The position numbers were made by a program, and so were the translations under genes. Source: Hyphomonadaceae bacterium (lineage in GTDB: Bacteria > Pseudomonadota > Alphaproteobacteria > Caulobacterales > Aquidulcibacteraceae). From it: a DNA stretch of 64,000 nt. The notes under the pieces were generated by a model, which had not been told where the DNA came from, made no database searches, and saw only the letters and a list, made by a program, of their open reading frames with translations. Shown here piece by piece: positions 8,513 through 16,104 of the stretch. How positions within the stretch are numbered: the first letter of the stretch is position 1; each line of letters opens with the position of its first letter. Location: the NCBI GenBank assembly GCA_019753105.1, contig JAIELJ010000010.1, positions 62,001 to 126,000 on the forward strand, given 5' to 3'.

Positions 8513-9535
8513 TTAGGCCGCCTGCCTCTCCAACTCGGCGTTCCACTTGCCGAGGCTGGCCAGGCCGTTCATGCGCGCGCGGTGCAGGAACGCGCTCTGC
8601 GCGGCGGCGACGTTTTCGGCTTGGCCACGCCAGGCCATTTGCGGCGCGGCTTGCAGCGCGCGGCCGTAAGAGAACGTCATCTTCCACGGGAAGCCGCCGA
8701 TCTGGTTCATGCGTGAGAGATGCGCTGTCGCCAGTTCGTCCGATTGACCGCCCGACAGATAAGCGATGCCCGGCACCGCGCTCGGCACGCAAGACTTGAG
8801 CACGCGGATGGTTTTCTCAGCGACTTCGTCAATAGAAGCCTGCTTTGCAGCCTTCTTGCCCGGCACGATCATGTTCGGCTTCAGCACGATGCCTTCGAGC
8901 GCGACGTTGAGATAATAAAGCTGCTGGAAGGTTTCCTTCAGCACCCATTCGGTGACGGCGTAGGTCGCGTCGATATCGTTATCGCCATCCATCAGCACTT
9001 CCGGCTCGACGATCGGCACGATGTCAAACTCTTGGCAGAGGTTGGCGTAGCGCGCGAGCGCGTGCGCGTTGGCGACGAGGCCGGCGTAAGATGGGCGGCC
9101 ACCAGTCGGATCGATCACTGCGCGCCACTTCGCAAAGCGTGCGCCGCGCTCGTAATAGTTGGGCAGGCGCTCATGCAGCTTGTCCAGGCCGCGCGTCACT
9201 TCATCGCCGCGCGCGCCAGCGAGCTTGCGCACGCCTTCATCGACCTTGATGCCCGGGATGGAGCCGGCATCCTCGATCAGCTTCACCAGCGGCGTGCCGT
9301 CTTTAGCATCCTGCCAGATCGTCTCGTCATAAAGGATGACGCCGGAGATGAAGCTCATCGCTTCCTTGGCGCTGAACATCAGCTCGCGATAGTCGCGGCG
9401 GTTTTCGGCGGTGTTCTCAACATCGATGGCAGCCATCCGCTTGCCCATCGTGCTGGTGCTTTCGTCCGCCGCCAGGATGCCCTTGCCCGGCTCCACCATG
9501 CGATTGGCGATCTTGTTCAATGCGTCGAGATTCAC
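8513..9535 (-). CDS. fba: Fructose-bisphosphate aldolase, class I
   Basis: Cleaves fructose 1,6-bisphosphate to dihydroxyacetone phosphate and glyceraldehyde 3-phosphate via a Schiff base. The 340 residues match class I aldolases: GILAADEST (19-27), KWRAVI (136-141), VEPEVL (176-181) and the Schiff-base lysine K219 in VLKPNM. YLSGGQS then gives the phosphate-binding loop. GTG start with GGGGAGC before it. It follows pgk on the same strand with a 128-base gap, so it forms part of a gap - pgk - fba lower-glycolysis group. The C-terminus ends in QAA rather than the terminal Tyr of animal enzymes. Confidence 0.95.
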   Translation of the reverse strand: MNLDALNKIANRMVEPGKGILAADESTSTMGKRMAAIDVENTAENRRDYRELMFSAKEAMSFISGVILYDETIWQDAKDGTPLVKLIEDAGSIPGIKVDEGVRKLAGARGDEVTRGLDKLHERLPNYYERGARFAKWRAVIDPTGGRPSYAGLVANAHALARYANLCQEFDIVPIVEPEVLMDGDNDIDATYAVTEWVLKETFQQLYYLNVALEGIVLKPNMIVPGKKAAKQASIDEVAEKTIRVLKSCVPSAVPGIAYLSGGQSDELATAHLSRMNQIGGFPWKMTFSYGRALQAAPQMAWRGQAENVAAAQSAFLHRARMNGLASLGKWNAELERQAA

Positions 9536-9663
9536 GTCCGCTCCCCGCGTCTGAATGGTTTTTCGTTGGATGGCGGGGTGTCTAACCCAGACGGCCCAAA
9601 AACGCCACGCCGGGCAGGGCTATGGGGAAAACTTGCCGCAGCAATGCACCCATGCGGTAGCGT

Positions 9664-10854
9664 TTACCGTGAGTGGAGCGCTTCCACCCCCGGCAGCGGC
9701 TTGCCTTCCATCCATTCCAGGAACGCGCCGCCCGCTGTGGAGACGAACGTCATGTCGTCGGCTACGCCTGCGTGGTTCAGCGCAGCGACCGTGTCGCCGC
9801 CGCCGGCCACTGCGATCAGCTTGCCATTCTTGGCGCGCGCGGCGGCGTGACGGGCGGCAGCGACCGTGCCGTGGTCGAAGGGTGGGGTTTCGAACACGCC
9901 GAGCGGGCCGTTCCAGATCAAAGTATTGCTCTCGTCCATCGCTTTGGTGAGCCGCGCGATGGTTTCAGGGCCGGCGTCAAGAATGCGCTCGTCGTCGTCG
10001 ATATCGCCCAGGCCGCGCACGAAGGCGGGCGCGCGCGCGTCGAGCTTTTCCGCCACGATCGTATCGATCGGCAGCAGCAATTCGCATTTGTGTTTGCCGG
10101 CGAGCTTCATGATCTCGCGCGCCGTCTCGGCCAAGTCCTTCTCGCAATAAGAGGCGCCCACGTCCCAGCCTTGCGCGTGCAGGAAAGTGTTCGCCATCGC
10201 CCCGCCGATAGCGAGCTTGTCGAGCTTGGTGACGAGGTTCTTCAGAAGATCGATCTTTGTCGAAACCTTCGAGCCGCCGACAATGCCGAGCACGGGGCGG
10301 CGCGGATTACCGAGCGCCGCATCGAGTGCATCGAGTTCCGCTTCCATCGCCTTGCCCGCATAAGCCGGCAGCGCGTGCGCCAAGCCTTCGGTGCTAGCAT
10401 GGGCGCGGTGTGCGGCGGAGAAAGCGTCATTGACGTAGAAATCGCCAAGCTTCGCCAGCTCCGTCACCAAAGCCGCATCGTTAGCTTCTTCGCCGACGTG
10501 AAAGCGGGTGTTTTCGAGCAGTGCGACTCCGCCCGCAGGCAGCGCAGCAATCACGCTCGCGGCGGGCGCTCCAATGCAATCTTCCGCGAACGCGACCGGC
10601 GCACCGATTAGCGCCGCTAGCGGCGCCACGATCGGCTGAAGCGACATAGACGGCACCCGCTTGCCCTTCGGCCTGTCGAAGTGCGCCAGCAGTGCGACTT
10701 TGCAGCCTTTGGCGGTGAGCGCGTTGATCGTCGGCAGTGCGGCGCGCAGGCGCGTATCGTCGCTCACCGCGCCATCGGCCATCGGCACGTTGAAATCAAC
10801 GCGCACCAGAGCGGTCTGGTTTGAAGGCGCATCTTCGATCCGGCGAAAGCTCAC
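9664..10854 (-). CDS. pgk: Phosphoglycerate kinase
   Basis: Transfers phosphate from 1,3-bisphosphoglycerate to ADP. The 396-residue product shows ALVRVDFNVPM at the start, LLAHFDRPKG (usually LxSHxGRPKG), GGSKVSTK, NGPLGVFE, GGGDTVAALN and STAGGAFLEWMEGKPLPGV. These are the standard PGK signatures. The start is GTG 10854 behind GGGAGGA, and its first four bases GTGA overlap the stop of the upstream small membrane protein gene, implying coupling. Two signature positions vary slightly (HFDRP, STAGG) but active-site residues look complete. Confidence 0.95.
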   Translation of the reverse strand: MSFRRIEDAPSNQTALVRVDFNVPMADGAVSDDTRLRAALPTINALTAKGCKVALLAHFDRPKGKRVPSMSLQPIVAPLAALIGAPVAFAEDCIGAPAASVIAALPAGGVALLENTRFHVGEEANDAALVTELAKLGDFYVNDAFSAAHRAHASTEGLAHALPAYAGKAMEAELDALDAALGNPRRPVLGIVGGSKVSTKIDLLKNLVTKLDKLAIGGAMANTFLHAQGWDVGASYCEKDLAETAREIMKLAGKHKCELLLPIDTIVAEKLDARAPAFVRGLGDIDDDERILDAGPETIARLTKAMDESNTLIWNGPLGVFETPPFDHGTVAAARHAAARAKNGKLIAVAGGGDTVAALNHAGVADDMTFVSTAGGAFLEWMEGKPLPGVEALHSR

Positions 10855-11120
10855 GTATGTCCTCCCAACATGAGGCCGATCCAATAGGCGAGCCCCAACA
10901 CAACGGCAATCATCACCAACGCAATCGCGCCCTGCACAAAGCGTTGCGTCAGCGGCAGCGCGGCAAGCGAGTTCCGCCGCATCCAGGCCCAGGCGATCAC
11001 CGCCGCGGCGAAAACGCCAAGCGCGTAAAGAAGGCTGGCGCCGAGCCAGCCTGCGATCAGCGCCAGCACGGCGAAGGCGAAGTCCCAGCCTGCGGAGGCG
11101 ATGTTCGGACGGCGCTGCAT
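10851..11120 (-). CDS. Small membrane protein (paralogue of the 11630-11902 gene)
   Basis: 89 residues with two or three hydrophobic segments (about 13-45 and 62-86), starting MQRRP and ending AYWIGLMLGGHT. No named family recognised. Its overall pattern matches the 90-residue protein two genes upstream: MxRRP opening, an xFAxA helix, WxxRR in the middle and AYW(I/L)GLxxGG near the end. Translation is tied on both sides: its ATG overlaps the DUF1993 stop (TGATG) and its stop overlaps the pgk GTG. Confidence 0.75.
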   Translation of the reverse strand: MQRRPNIASAGWDFAFAVLALIAGWLGASLLYALGVFAAAVIAWAWMRRNSLAALPLTQRFVQGAIALVMIAVVLGLAYWIGLMLGGHT

Positions 11121-11626
11121 CAGCTGATCAGGAAGTCGCGCTTGCCGAGTTCAACGCCGTTGGCGCGCAGGATGTCGTAGGCGGTGGTGAGGTGGAAATA
11201 GAAGTTCGGCATCGCCCATTGGTTCACATAGTCGAGGCCGGAGAACTTCAGTTCGGCGTTCGGGATCTTGATCGAAATCTCGCGCGTCTCCGAGCCTTCG
11301 TAGGCTTCGGGCTTGAAGCTCTCGACGATGGCGATGACCTTGGCGATGCGCGCTTGCAGTTCGCCAAACGTGGTTTCGTTATCTTCGATCGCTTCCGGCG
11401 TGTTGCCCGTGAGGCGGGCGACAGCGCCCTTGGCGTGATCGGTGGCGATCTGGATTTGGCGCGTCAGCGGAAACATGTCGGGCGCCAGGCGTGCGTTCAG
11501 CAGCACCGCCGGATCGTAGCCCTTGGTCTTCGCCTGGCTCTCCGCCTTGGCCAGGATTGCCGACATGTTGCGCAGCATGCGCGCGAAAACGCCCGCGCTG
11601 ATCGCGTGCATTGAAAGCTTGGTCAT
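11120..11626 (-). CDS. DUF1993 domain protein
   Basis: 168-residue cytoplasmic helical protein of the DUF1993 family (DinB-like four-helix fold by family knowledge; function unknown). Characteristic pieces are the RMLRNMSAILAKAE helix, LNARLAPDMFPLTRQIQIATDHAKGA, and PNFYFHLTTAYDILRANGV-E-LGKRDFL at the end. It lies between two paralogous small membrane protein genes and is translationally linked to the downstream one by a TGATG overlap. Confidence 0.85.
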   Translation of the reverse strand: MTKLSMHAISAGVFARMLRNMSAILAKAESQAKTKGYDPAVLLNARLAPDMFPLTRQIQIATDHAKGAVARLTGNTPEAIEDNETTFGELQARIAKVIAIVESFKPEAYEGSETREISIKIPNAELKFSGLDYVNQWAMPNFYFHLTTAYDILRANGVELGKRDFLIS

Positions 11627-11629
11627 AGA

Positions 11630-11902
11630 CTAGATCGTTCCCCCGGAGGCGAGGCCCAACCAGTAGGCGCCGCCGATGATGGCGATGATGGCGATCGTGC
11701 CGACGGTCGAGACCGTTATCCACGTCGCGCCGCGCAGCCGGTTCAGCACCAGCCGCCGCGACCAGGTCCAATAGGCCAGCATGCCGACGCCCGCCACCCC
11801 TACGATCATCACGGGCGCGTCGAACAAGCCGCACGCATATGCTGCGAGCGCGAACGCAAGCTCGATGCTGGCGTTTTTCATGGCGTCTGGGCGGCGTCTC
11901 AT
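11630..11902 (-). CDS. Small membrane protein (paralogue of the 10851-11120 gene)
   Basis: 90 residues starting MRRRPDAMKN, with hydrophobic stretches at about 12-45 and 62-85 and the ending GGAYWLGLASGGTI. No family recognised. Clearly related to the 89-residue protein immediately after DUF1993. Three bases separate its stop from the DUF1993 start. An internal ATG eight codons in (MKNASIE) could be the true start. Confidence 0.7.
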   Translation of the reverse strand: MRRRPDAMKNASIELAFALAAYACGLFDAPVMIVGVAGVGMLAYWTWSRRLVLNRLRGATWITVSTVGTIAIIAIIGGAYWLGLASGGTI

Positions 11903-11973
11903 GACGCCTAAAGCCTTGCAGAGGCGGCGCCATTTACGCTCTCGCTCTCACCCTGCGGGTGAGGCGTTTCGTG

Positions 11974-12258
11974 TTACGGGCGTAGCGCTTCGAACAATGC
12001 CGCAAAACCGACGCCGACCCACGGAAACACAAAGCCGCTGACAAGCGCGATAATCATCGCGTTGCGGTCGGACGTGCCGGTAATGCGCGCGCCGAAGAGC
12101 TTTTCGCCAAGCGCCCACGCGCCCGCCCAACCGACGAAGAAGAGGCCCCAGCTTAGGCCCGCGCGATTCACCACAAGCACCGCAAGCGAACCGCCGACGG
12201 CAAGGCCGAACAGCTGCGCTTTGGCGGTGGGAGAGAGGTAGAAGCGGGGGAGGCGCAT
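11974..12258 (-). CDS. Small membrane protein, unknown
   Basis: 94 residues: a short basic start (MRLPRFYLSPTAKAQ) and three hydrophobic segments, ending GFAALFEALRP. No recognised family. Predicted polytopic inner-membrane protein. Three bases separate the preceding unknown gene's stop at 12262 from its start, so it belongs to the same leftward run that begins with gap. Confidence 0.65.
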   Translation of the reverse strand: MRLPRFYLSPTAKAQLFGLAVGGSLAVLVVNRAGLSWGLFFVGWAGAWALGEKLFGARITGTSDRNAMIIALVSGFVFPWVGVGFAALFEALRP

Positions 12259-12261
12259 GAC

Positions 12262-12564
12262 TCAGTCGTGCGAACGAGCGCGTTGGTAGAGGCACGCGCC
12301 GGTCTCGACATCAATCAAGCGGACGATTTTCGACGTCTCAACAAGATGCGTGTCAACGCTGTCTACGCCCATGTTGGCGTAGATGTGCTCCCATTCTTCA
12401 CCAACATCGCGGCCGAATGCCGTCATGACGGTTTCGATGGTCGATCCGTCGTCCAGTTCCAACAGTGTCGGCAAATGCCTGCGCTCGCTGAGGATCTCGC
12501 AAACCCGAGCTCCCCGGCCTGGCTTGAACTCGCCCCAACCTTGATGCTGGTAGGATCGCGCCAA
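12262..12564 (-). CDS. Hypothetical protein downstream of gap
   Basis: About 100 residues, soluble, acidic. No domain recognised; the core is LPTLLELDDGSTIETVMTAF followed by EEWEHIYANMGVDSVDTHLVET and a final IVRLIDVETGACLY. The longest frame would start inside gap at 12636. I prefer TTG 12564, just after the gap stop, where GGAG-ACGAGG precedes it. The start is uncertain, but the compact placement between gap and the membrane protein gene supports a real gene. Confidence 0.6.
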   Translation of the reverse strand: MARSYQHQGWGEFKPGRGARVCEILSERRHLPTLLELDDGSTIETVMTAFGRDVGEEWEHIYANMGVDSVDTHLVETSKIVRLIDVETGACLYQRARSHD

Positions 12565-12578
12565 CCTCGTCTCCGCGC

Positions 12579-13586
12579 CTAAATCAGCTTCGCCATCGCG
12601 ACAGTCGTATCGGCCATGCGGTTCGAGAAGCCCCACTCGTTGTCATACCACGACAGGATCGAGCAGAACTTGCCTTCCATGACCTTCGTCTGGTCGTTGT
12701 GGAACACCGACGAATGCGGATCGTGGTTGAAGTCCATCGAGACGTTCGGCGCGTTGGTGTAGCCGAGCACGCCTTTGAGCGGACCATCGGCGGCGGCTTT
12801 GATCGCCGCGTTGATCTCTTCTTTCGTCGTCGCTTTCTTGGCGACGAACTTGAAGTCGACCACGGAGACGTTCGGCGTCGGCACGCGGATCGAGATGCCG
12901 TCGAGCTTGCCTTTGAGATCCGGGATCACGAGGCCGATGGCTTTCGCTGCGCCCGTTGAAGTCGGGATCATGTTCAGCGCCGCAGCGCGGCCGCGATAGA
13001 GATCCTTGTGGAGCGTGTCGAGCGTCGGCTGGTCGCCAGTGTAAGAGTGGATCGTCGTCATCATGCCGTGATCGATGCCGATCGCATTGTGCAGGACGCT
13101 CACCACCGGCGCGAGGCAGTTCGTGGTGCACGAGGCGTTCGAGACCACGACGTGATCTTTAGTCAGGCCTTGATGGTTCACGCCATAGACGACCGTGTAG
13201 TCAGCGCCATCCGCCGGGGCCGAAACGATCACGCGCTTGGCGCCGCCTTCGAGGTGAAGTGCTGCCTTATCGCGTGCGGTGAAGATGCCGGTGCACTCGA
13301 GCGCGATGTCGACGCCCAAATCCTTGTGCGGCAGTTCGGCCGGGTTCTTGACGGCGGTGACCTTGATCTTGCCCTTGCCGATATCGATCCAATCCTCGCC
13401 CGATTTCACTTCGCCCGGGAAACGGCCGTGGACGCTGTCGAAGCGCAGCAGGTGCGCGTTGGTTTCGACGGGGCCGAGATCGTTGATCGCGACAACTTCG
13501 ATGTCGGTGCGGCCGCTCTCATGGATCGCGCGCAAAACGTTACGGCCAATGCGTCCGAAACCATTAATCGCAACCTTCACGCCCAT
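12579..13586 (-). CDS. gap: Glyceraldehyde-3-phosphate dehydrogenase, type I
   Basis: Oxidises glyceraldehyde 3-phosphate with NAD+ and phosphate. 335 residues: Rossmann GFGRIG at 9-14, catalytic Cys153 in SNASCTTNC, and His180 in TTIHSYTGDQ. AAALNMIPTSTGAAKAIG and a final WYDNEWGFSNRM complete the pattern. An aspartate in AINDL (about residue 36) suggests NAD rather than NADP preference. I start at ATG 13586 behind AAGGGAG; the frame extends to 13670 but without family similarity. First gene of the leftward glycolytic run, divergent from the zapA group. Confidence 0.96.
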   Translation of the reverse strand: MGVKVAINGFGRIGRNVLRAIHESGRTDIEVVAINDLGPVETNAHLLRFDSVHGRFPGEVKSGEDWIDIGKGKIKVTAVKNPAELPHKDLGVDIALECTGIFTARDKAALHLEGGAKRVIVSAPADGADYTVVYGVNHQGLTKDHVVVSNASCTTNCLAPVVSVLHNAIGIDHGMMTTIHSYTGDQPTLDTLHKDLYRGRAAALNMIPTSTGAAKAIGLVIPDLKGKLDGISIRVPTPNVSVVDFKFVAKKATTKEEINAAIKAAADGPLKGVLGYTNAPNVSMDFNHDPHSSVFHNDQTKVMEGKFCSILSWYDNEWGFSNRMADTTVAMAKLI

Positions 13587-13715
13587 CGGCCGGCTCCCTT
13601 TAAAATCAAGCTGTTTTGGTAGCCCCCGCTTAACTGCAAAGGGCGCTTGCGTCGAGCGCCGGAACCGCATTCCAGCCTTTCATCGAATCGCATCTCGCCG
13701 TAACATTTCGTCACA

Positions 13716-13895
13716 ATGGACGACTCGCTCGCCAAGACGATGGGCCTGCTGCCGTACTCGCTCGATGAGGGCGCCACGGAAGCGGAAGCCGCCCTGAACG
13801 CGCTGGAACCCGGCGCGGATGCTGACGTTTCGGTTAAGCAGCTTGAGAAGTCGTTCTATCGGCTTGGCAGCGCCGCGAGGGGGATTCTCCGCTGA
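13716..13895 (+). CDS. Small protein encoded upstream of zapA
   Basis: 59 residues, acidic: MDDSLAKTMGLLPYSLDEG, then an Ala/Glu-rich helix, ending SFYRLGSAARGILR. No hydrophobic segment. Its stop overlaps the zapA start (TGATG), so it should be co-translated with zapA. In related alphaproteobacteria a short coiled-coil-type gene (DUF4164-like) often sits here; I cannot confirm that this is the same family. Confidence 0.6.
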   Translation: MDDSLAKTMGLLPYSLDEGATEAEAALNALEPGADADVSVKQLEKSFYRLGSAARGILR

Positions 13896-14221
13896 TGCGT
13901 ATGACCATTCTTGGCCAGACGGTCGAACTTGAGTGCCAGCTGCATGAGCAGAAGCGGCTTGAGGACTTGGCGCGCGCCCTGGAAGCGCGTGCGGCCGGCG
14001 TGAAGGGCGATGCCGACGCCAGGCGTCGCCTCATCCTCACAGCGCTCGCATTGATAGACGAAGCGCAGGCTTCAAGCGCCGCACTCGTGCGGGCGCGAGG
14101 CGAAATCGAGCGGCTGACGGACATGCTGATCGAGGCGCGCTTGGAGGGCTGCGCCGAGCCCGACAACGCCGATCGCGGCCGCGTCGGCGCTTTGCGGCGC
14201 GTCGCGGAAGGCGCCGCTTGA
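13895..14221 (+). CDS. zapA: Cell division protein ZapA
   Basis: 108-residue ZapA-like protein, expected to bind FtsZ and bundle protofilaments at the division site. N-terminal beta-hairpin MTILGQTVELECQLHEQKRLEDLARALEARA followed by a long helix (about 45-95) suited to the family's antiparallel coiled coil. Identification rests on this layout and on synteny with the 6S RNA and fau downstream. Start ATG 13895 overlaps the stop of the 59-residue gene; a second ATG two codons later is equally possible. Confidence 0.82.
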   Translation: MRMTILGQTVELECQLHEQKRLEDLARALEARAAGVKGDADARRRLILTALALIDEAQASSAALVRARGEIERLTDMLIEARLEGCAEPDNADRGRVGALRRVAEGAA

Positions 14222-14255
14222 GAACAGGCGCCGGAACGCCTAGATTCGGAGATGG

Positions 14256-14425
14256 GCGGTCACTGCGGCGTGCGAGAGGCGCATCATCCCTGGGACCGTA
14301 TCATTTCTCTCGGGAGCTGGCTCTGTCGCGGACCCTGGTCTGCAGCACCTGGCGCCCACCTAGTACGCTAGGGTTCGAGAGGATGAGCAATGCCTTACGG
14401 CGACTGTGGTACCGCCCAACCTTTT
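14256..14425 (+). ncRNA. ssrS: 6S RNA
   Basis: Regulatory RNA that mimics an open promoter and holds sigma70-RNA polymerase in stationary phase. Called from position and structure. It fills the gap between zapA and the 5-formyl-THF cyclo-ligase gene, its conserved place in proteobacteria. The ends pair (GCGGT-CAC at 14256 with GTG-GTACCGC near 14405-14415). The interior carries CCTGGGA and CCTGG/CACCTGG blocks around a large internal loop, and a CTTTTT run ends it. Exact ends are estimates. Confidence 0.75.
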
Positions 14426-14447
14426 TCTTGCTCGTGAGCGGGCAAGC

Positions 14448-15041
14448 ATGAACGCGACCAACCTCGAAGCTGACAAGGCCGACGCGCGCATGATGATGCG
14501 CGCGGAGCGTAACGCGATCGAACCGCGCGATGCGCCGCTTAAGTTGATCGAGAACTTTCCGCTTGAATTGGCGAAGCTCTCGCCCGTCGCCGGTTACTGG
14601 CCGGTTGGCGGCGAAATCGATGGCAGGCCTTTGCTGGCGGCGCTGGCCAAAGCTGGCCGCGTCGTTGCGCTGCCGCGCATGGAGGGCCGCAATGGCCCCG
14701 CGCGCTTTCTTGCATGGAGAGGCAATGAGGCGCTGACTGCCGATGCGTTCGGCGTGCCGTCGCCGCCTAAGGGCGGCGCTGATCTTGCGCCGAAGCTGAT
14801 CCTCACGCCGCTGCTCGCGTTCGATCGCGCGGGCCGACGTCTCGGCCAAGGCGGCGGGCATTATGATCGCATCATCTCGCTCTATCGCGCACATGGCGCG
14901 GTGGCGGTGGGCTTGGCTTACGCCGAGCAGGAGATGGGCCAAGTGCCGACTGGCCCGCATGACGCCTATCTCGATTGGGTAATCACGCCGAAAGAAGCGA
15001 TCCGCTGCACGCGTGTCGAAGGCTTGCGTGGGCGCAGCTAG
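14448..15041 (+). CDS. fau: 5-formyltetrahydrofolate cyclo-ligase
   Basis: ATP-dependent enzyme turning 5-formyl-THF into 5,10-methenyl-THF. 197 residues with the family marks: MMMRAERNAI near the N-terminus, GYWPVGGEIDGRPLL, the PRMEG strand, LILTPLLAFDRAGRRLGQGGGHYDR (ATP/folate site) and VGLAYAEQE. The start ATG 14448 follows the 6S RNA. In proteobacteria 6S RNA and this gene are commonly co-transcribed, which the 22-base spacing here allows. Confidence 0.93.
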   Translation: MNATNLEADKADARMMMRAERNAIEPRDAPLKLIENFPLELAKLSPVAGYWPVGGEIDGRPLLAALAKAGRVVALPRMEGRNGPARFLAWRGNEALTADAFGVPSPPKGGADLAPKLILTPLLAFDRAGRRLGQGGGHYDRIISLYRAHGAVAVGLAYAEQEMGQVPTGPHDAYLDWVITPKEAIRCTRVEGLRGRS

Positions 15042-15194
15042 CGTCCCGCGGATGACAGCGCGTTAAGTCCGCGATTGATCAGCTGCTTCGCGACATCTGC
15101 AATCGCGCACTGCGTTTTTCACGCGCGCATGTGCTCTGCGCTTTTGCCGTGATGACAGTCATGTAGCCGACATCGAACGCTCCTAGCACCCGCC

Positions 15195-15216
15195 GCGTCG
15201 CGCCTCCCCGCGACGC
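15195..15216 (+). promoter_or_regulatory. Perfect hairpin in the leader of the UrcA gene
   Basis: GCGTCGCG (15195-15202) and CGCGACGC (15209-15216) form an 8-bp stem with a 6-base loop, 21 bases before the ATG and just upstream of CGGAG. It could shape translation or mRNA stability, or be a chance stem in GC-rich DNA. Confidence 0.35.
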
Positions 15217-15237
15217 AATTGGTCCGGAGTTATTGTC

Positions 15238-15567
15238 ATGAATCGCATTCTTATCGCCGCTGCGGCTACGGTCGCGCTCACGCTCACCGCAACGCCGGCC
15301 AGCGCGCAGGATCGCTATGAAGTTCGCATCGTGTACGGTGATCTTGATCTCTCGACGCAAGCTGGCGCCGATCGCATGTTCACGCGGATCGAGAGTGCTG
15401 CACGCAATACCTGCGCCGTCGGCGGCGTCACACACCGCGCCCGCAATGAAGAGCGCGCCTGCGTGACCGACTTTACGCGCCGCGCTCTGGCCGAACTCAA
15501 CCGCGCCGCGCCGCAGCGCGCGTACGCCCGCAACGAAAACGCCGCGATCACGGTCGCGTCGCGCTAG
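15238..15567 (+). CDS. UrcA family protein
   Basis: 109-residue exported protein of the UrcA family (small secreted proteins of alphaproteobacteria, function unknown). Signal peptide residues 1-23 (cleavage at PASAQ). The mature part shows the family core: VRIVYGDLDLSTQAGADRMFTRIESAARNTC, with a second Cys (ERACVTDF) likely forming a disulfide. A strong terminator follows. Stands alone. Confidence 0.88.
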   Translation: MNRILIAAAATVALTLTATPASAQDRYEVRIVYGDLDLSTQAGADRMFTRIESAARNTCAVGGVTHRARNEERACVTDFTRRALAELNRAAPQRAYARNENAAITVASR

Positions 15568-15578
15568 GGGCAAGCTCG

Positions 15579-15613
15579 CACGCGCCTCGTCGCACTGGCG
15601 AGGCGCGTGTTTC
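15579..15613 (+). terminator. Terminator of the UrcA gene
   Basis: Perfect 11-bp stem CACGCGCCTCG (15579-15589) / CGAGGCGCGTG (15599-15609) with a 9-base loop, followed by TTTC; 12 bases after the stop. Confidence 0.85.
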
Positions 15614-15663
15614 GCTTGATTGATGACGCTGGAGGTTTGCGTCAGCTCATAGGAACTAGGGGG

Positions 15664-15972
15664 TCAGCGGCTGAGGAAGTTCCAGGCGACGTAGACCGTG
15701 AACGCGAGCCCGCCCACGATGACCAAAACAACAATCACGCCAGGCATGATTGCCAATTCCGCTCGCTCCCACCGATTTGGGAGCGGCTCGGGGATAACGG
15801 ACGCTACGTAGTCTTCCTTTAGGGGCAGGTCCCAGAACGCTGGTTGATGGTTCGCCGCTTTGTACGCCGCCTGATCGACGTCGGCCCATTCGCCAGGCTG
15901 GATCTCAACCCGCGCAGACCAGACATCAACGCCACCTTGTGTCGTCCACGAGCGCCAAAGGCCGCGCGCCAT
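15664..15972 (-). CDS. Hypothetical protein with C-terminal membrane anchor
   Basis: 102 residues. A hydrophilic, Trp-rich N-terminal part (WTTQGGVDVWSARVEIQPGEW, AYKAANHQPAFWDLPL) is followed by one strong C-terminal transmembrane helix (about 74-97, IMPGVIVVLVIVGGLAFTVYV). This is a tail-anchored layout with the bulk probably in the cytoplasm. No known domain. Isolated between two plus-strand genes. Confidence 0.65.
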   Translation of the reverse strand: MARGLWRSWTTQGGVDVWSARVEIQPGEWADVDQAAYKAANHQPAFWDLPLKEDYVASVIPEPLPNRWERAELAIMPGVIVVLVIVGGLAFTVYVAWNFLSR

Positions 15973-16104
15973 GCAAATGCTCCATAGCTTTGCGCGAGTG
16001 TTTCACAGTCTAAGCCAGCTGGAAGCGTCCTTTAGGCGGGCCCTGCGGAAAAAGGTTAGCGTCCCCCTGGAAATTCCGCAGCTTGGCGGCTAGGACGCCC
16101 GCCC

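Noticed and set aside
8720-9850. 376-codon open frame opposite fba
   Set aside because: Antisense to an unambiguous aldolase, no recognisable domain, no ribosome-binding site.
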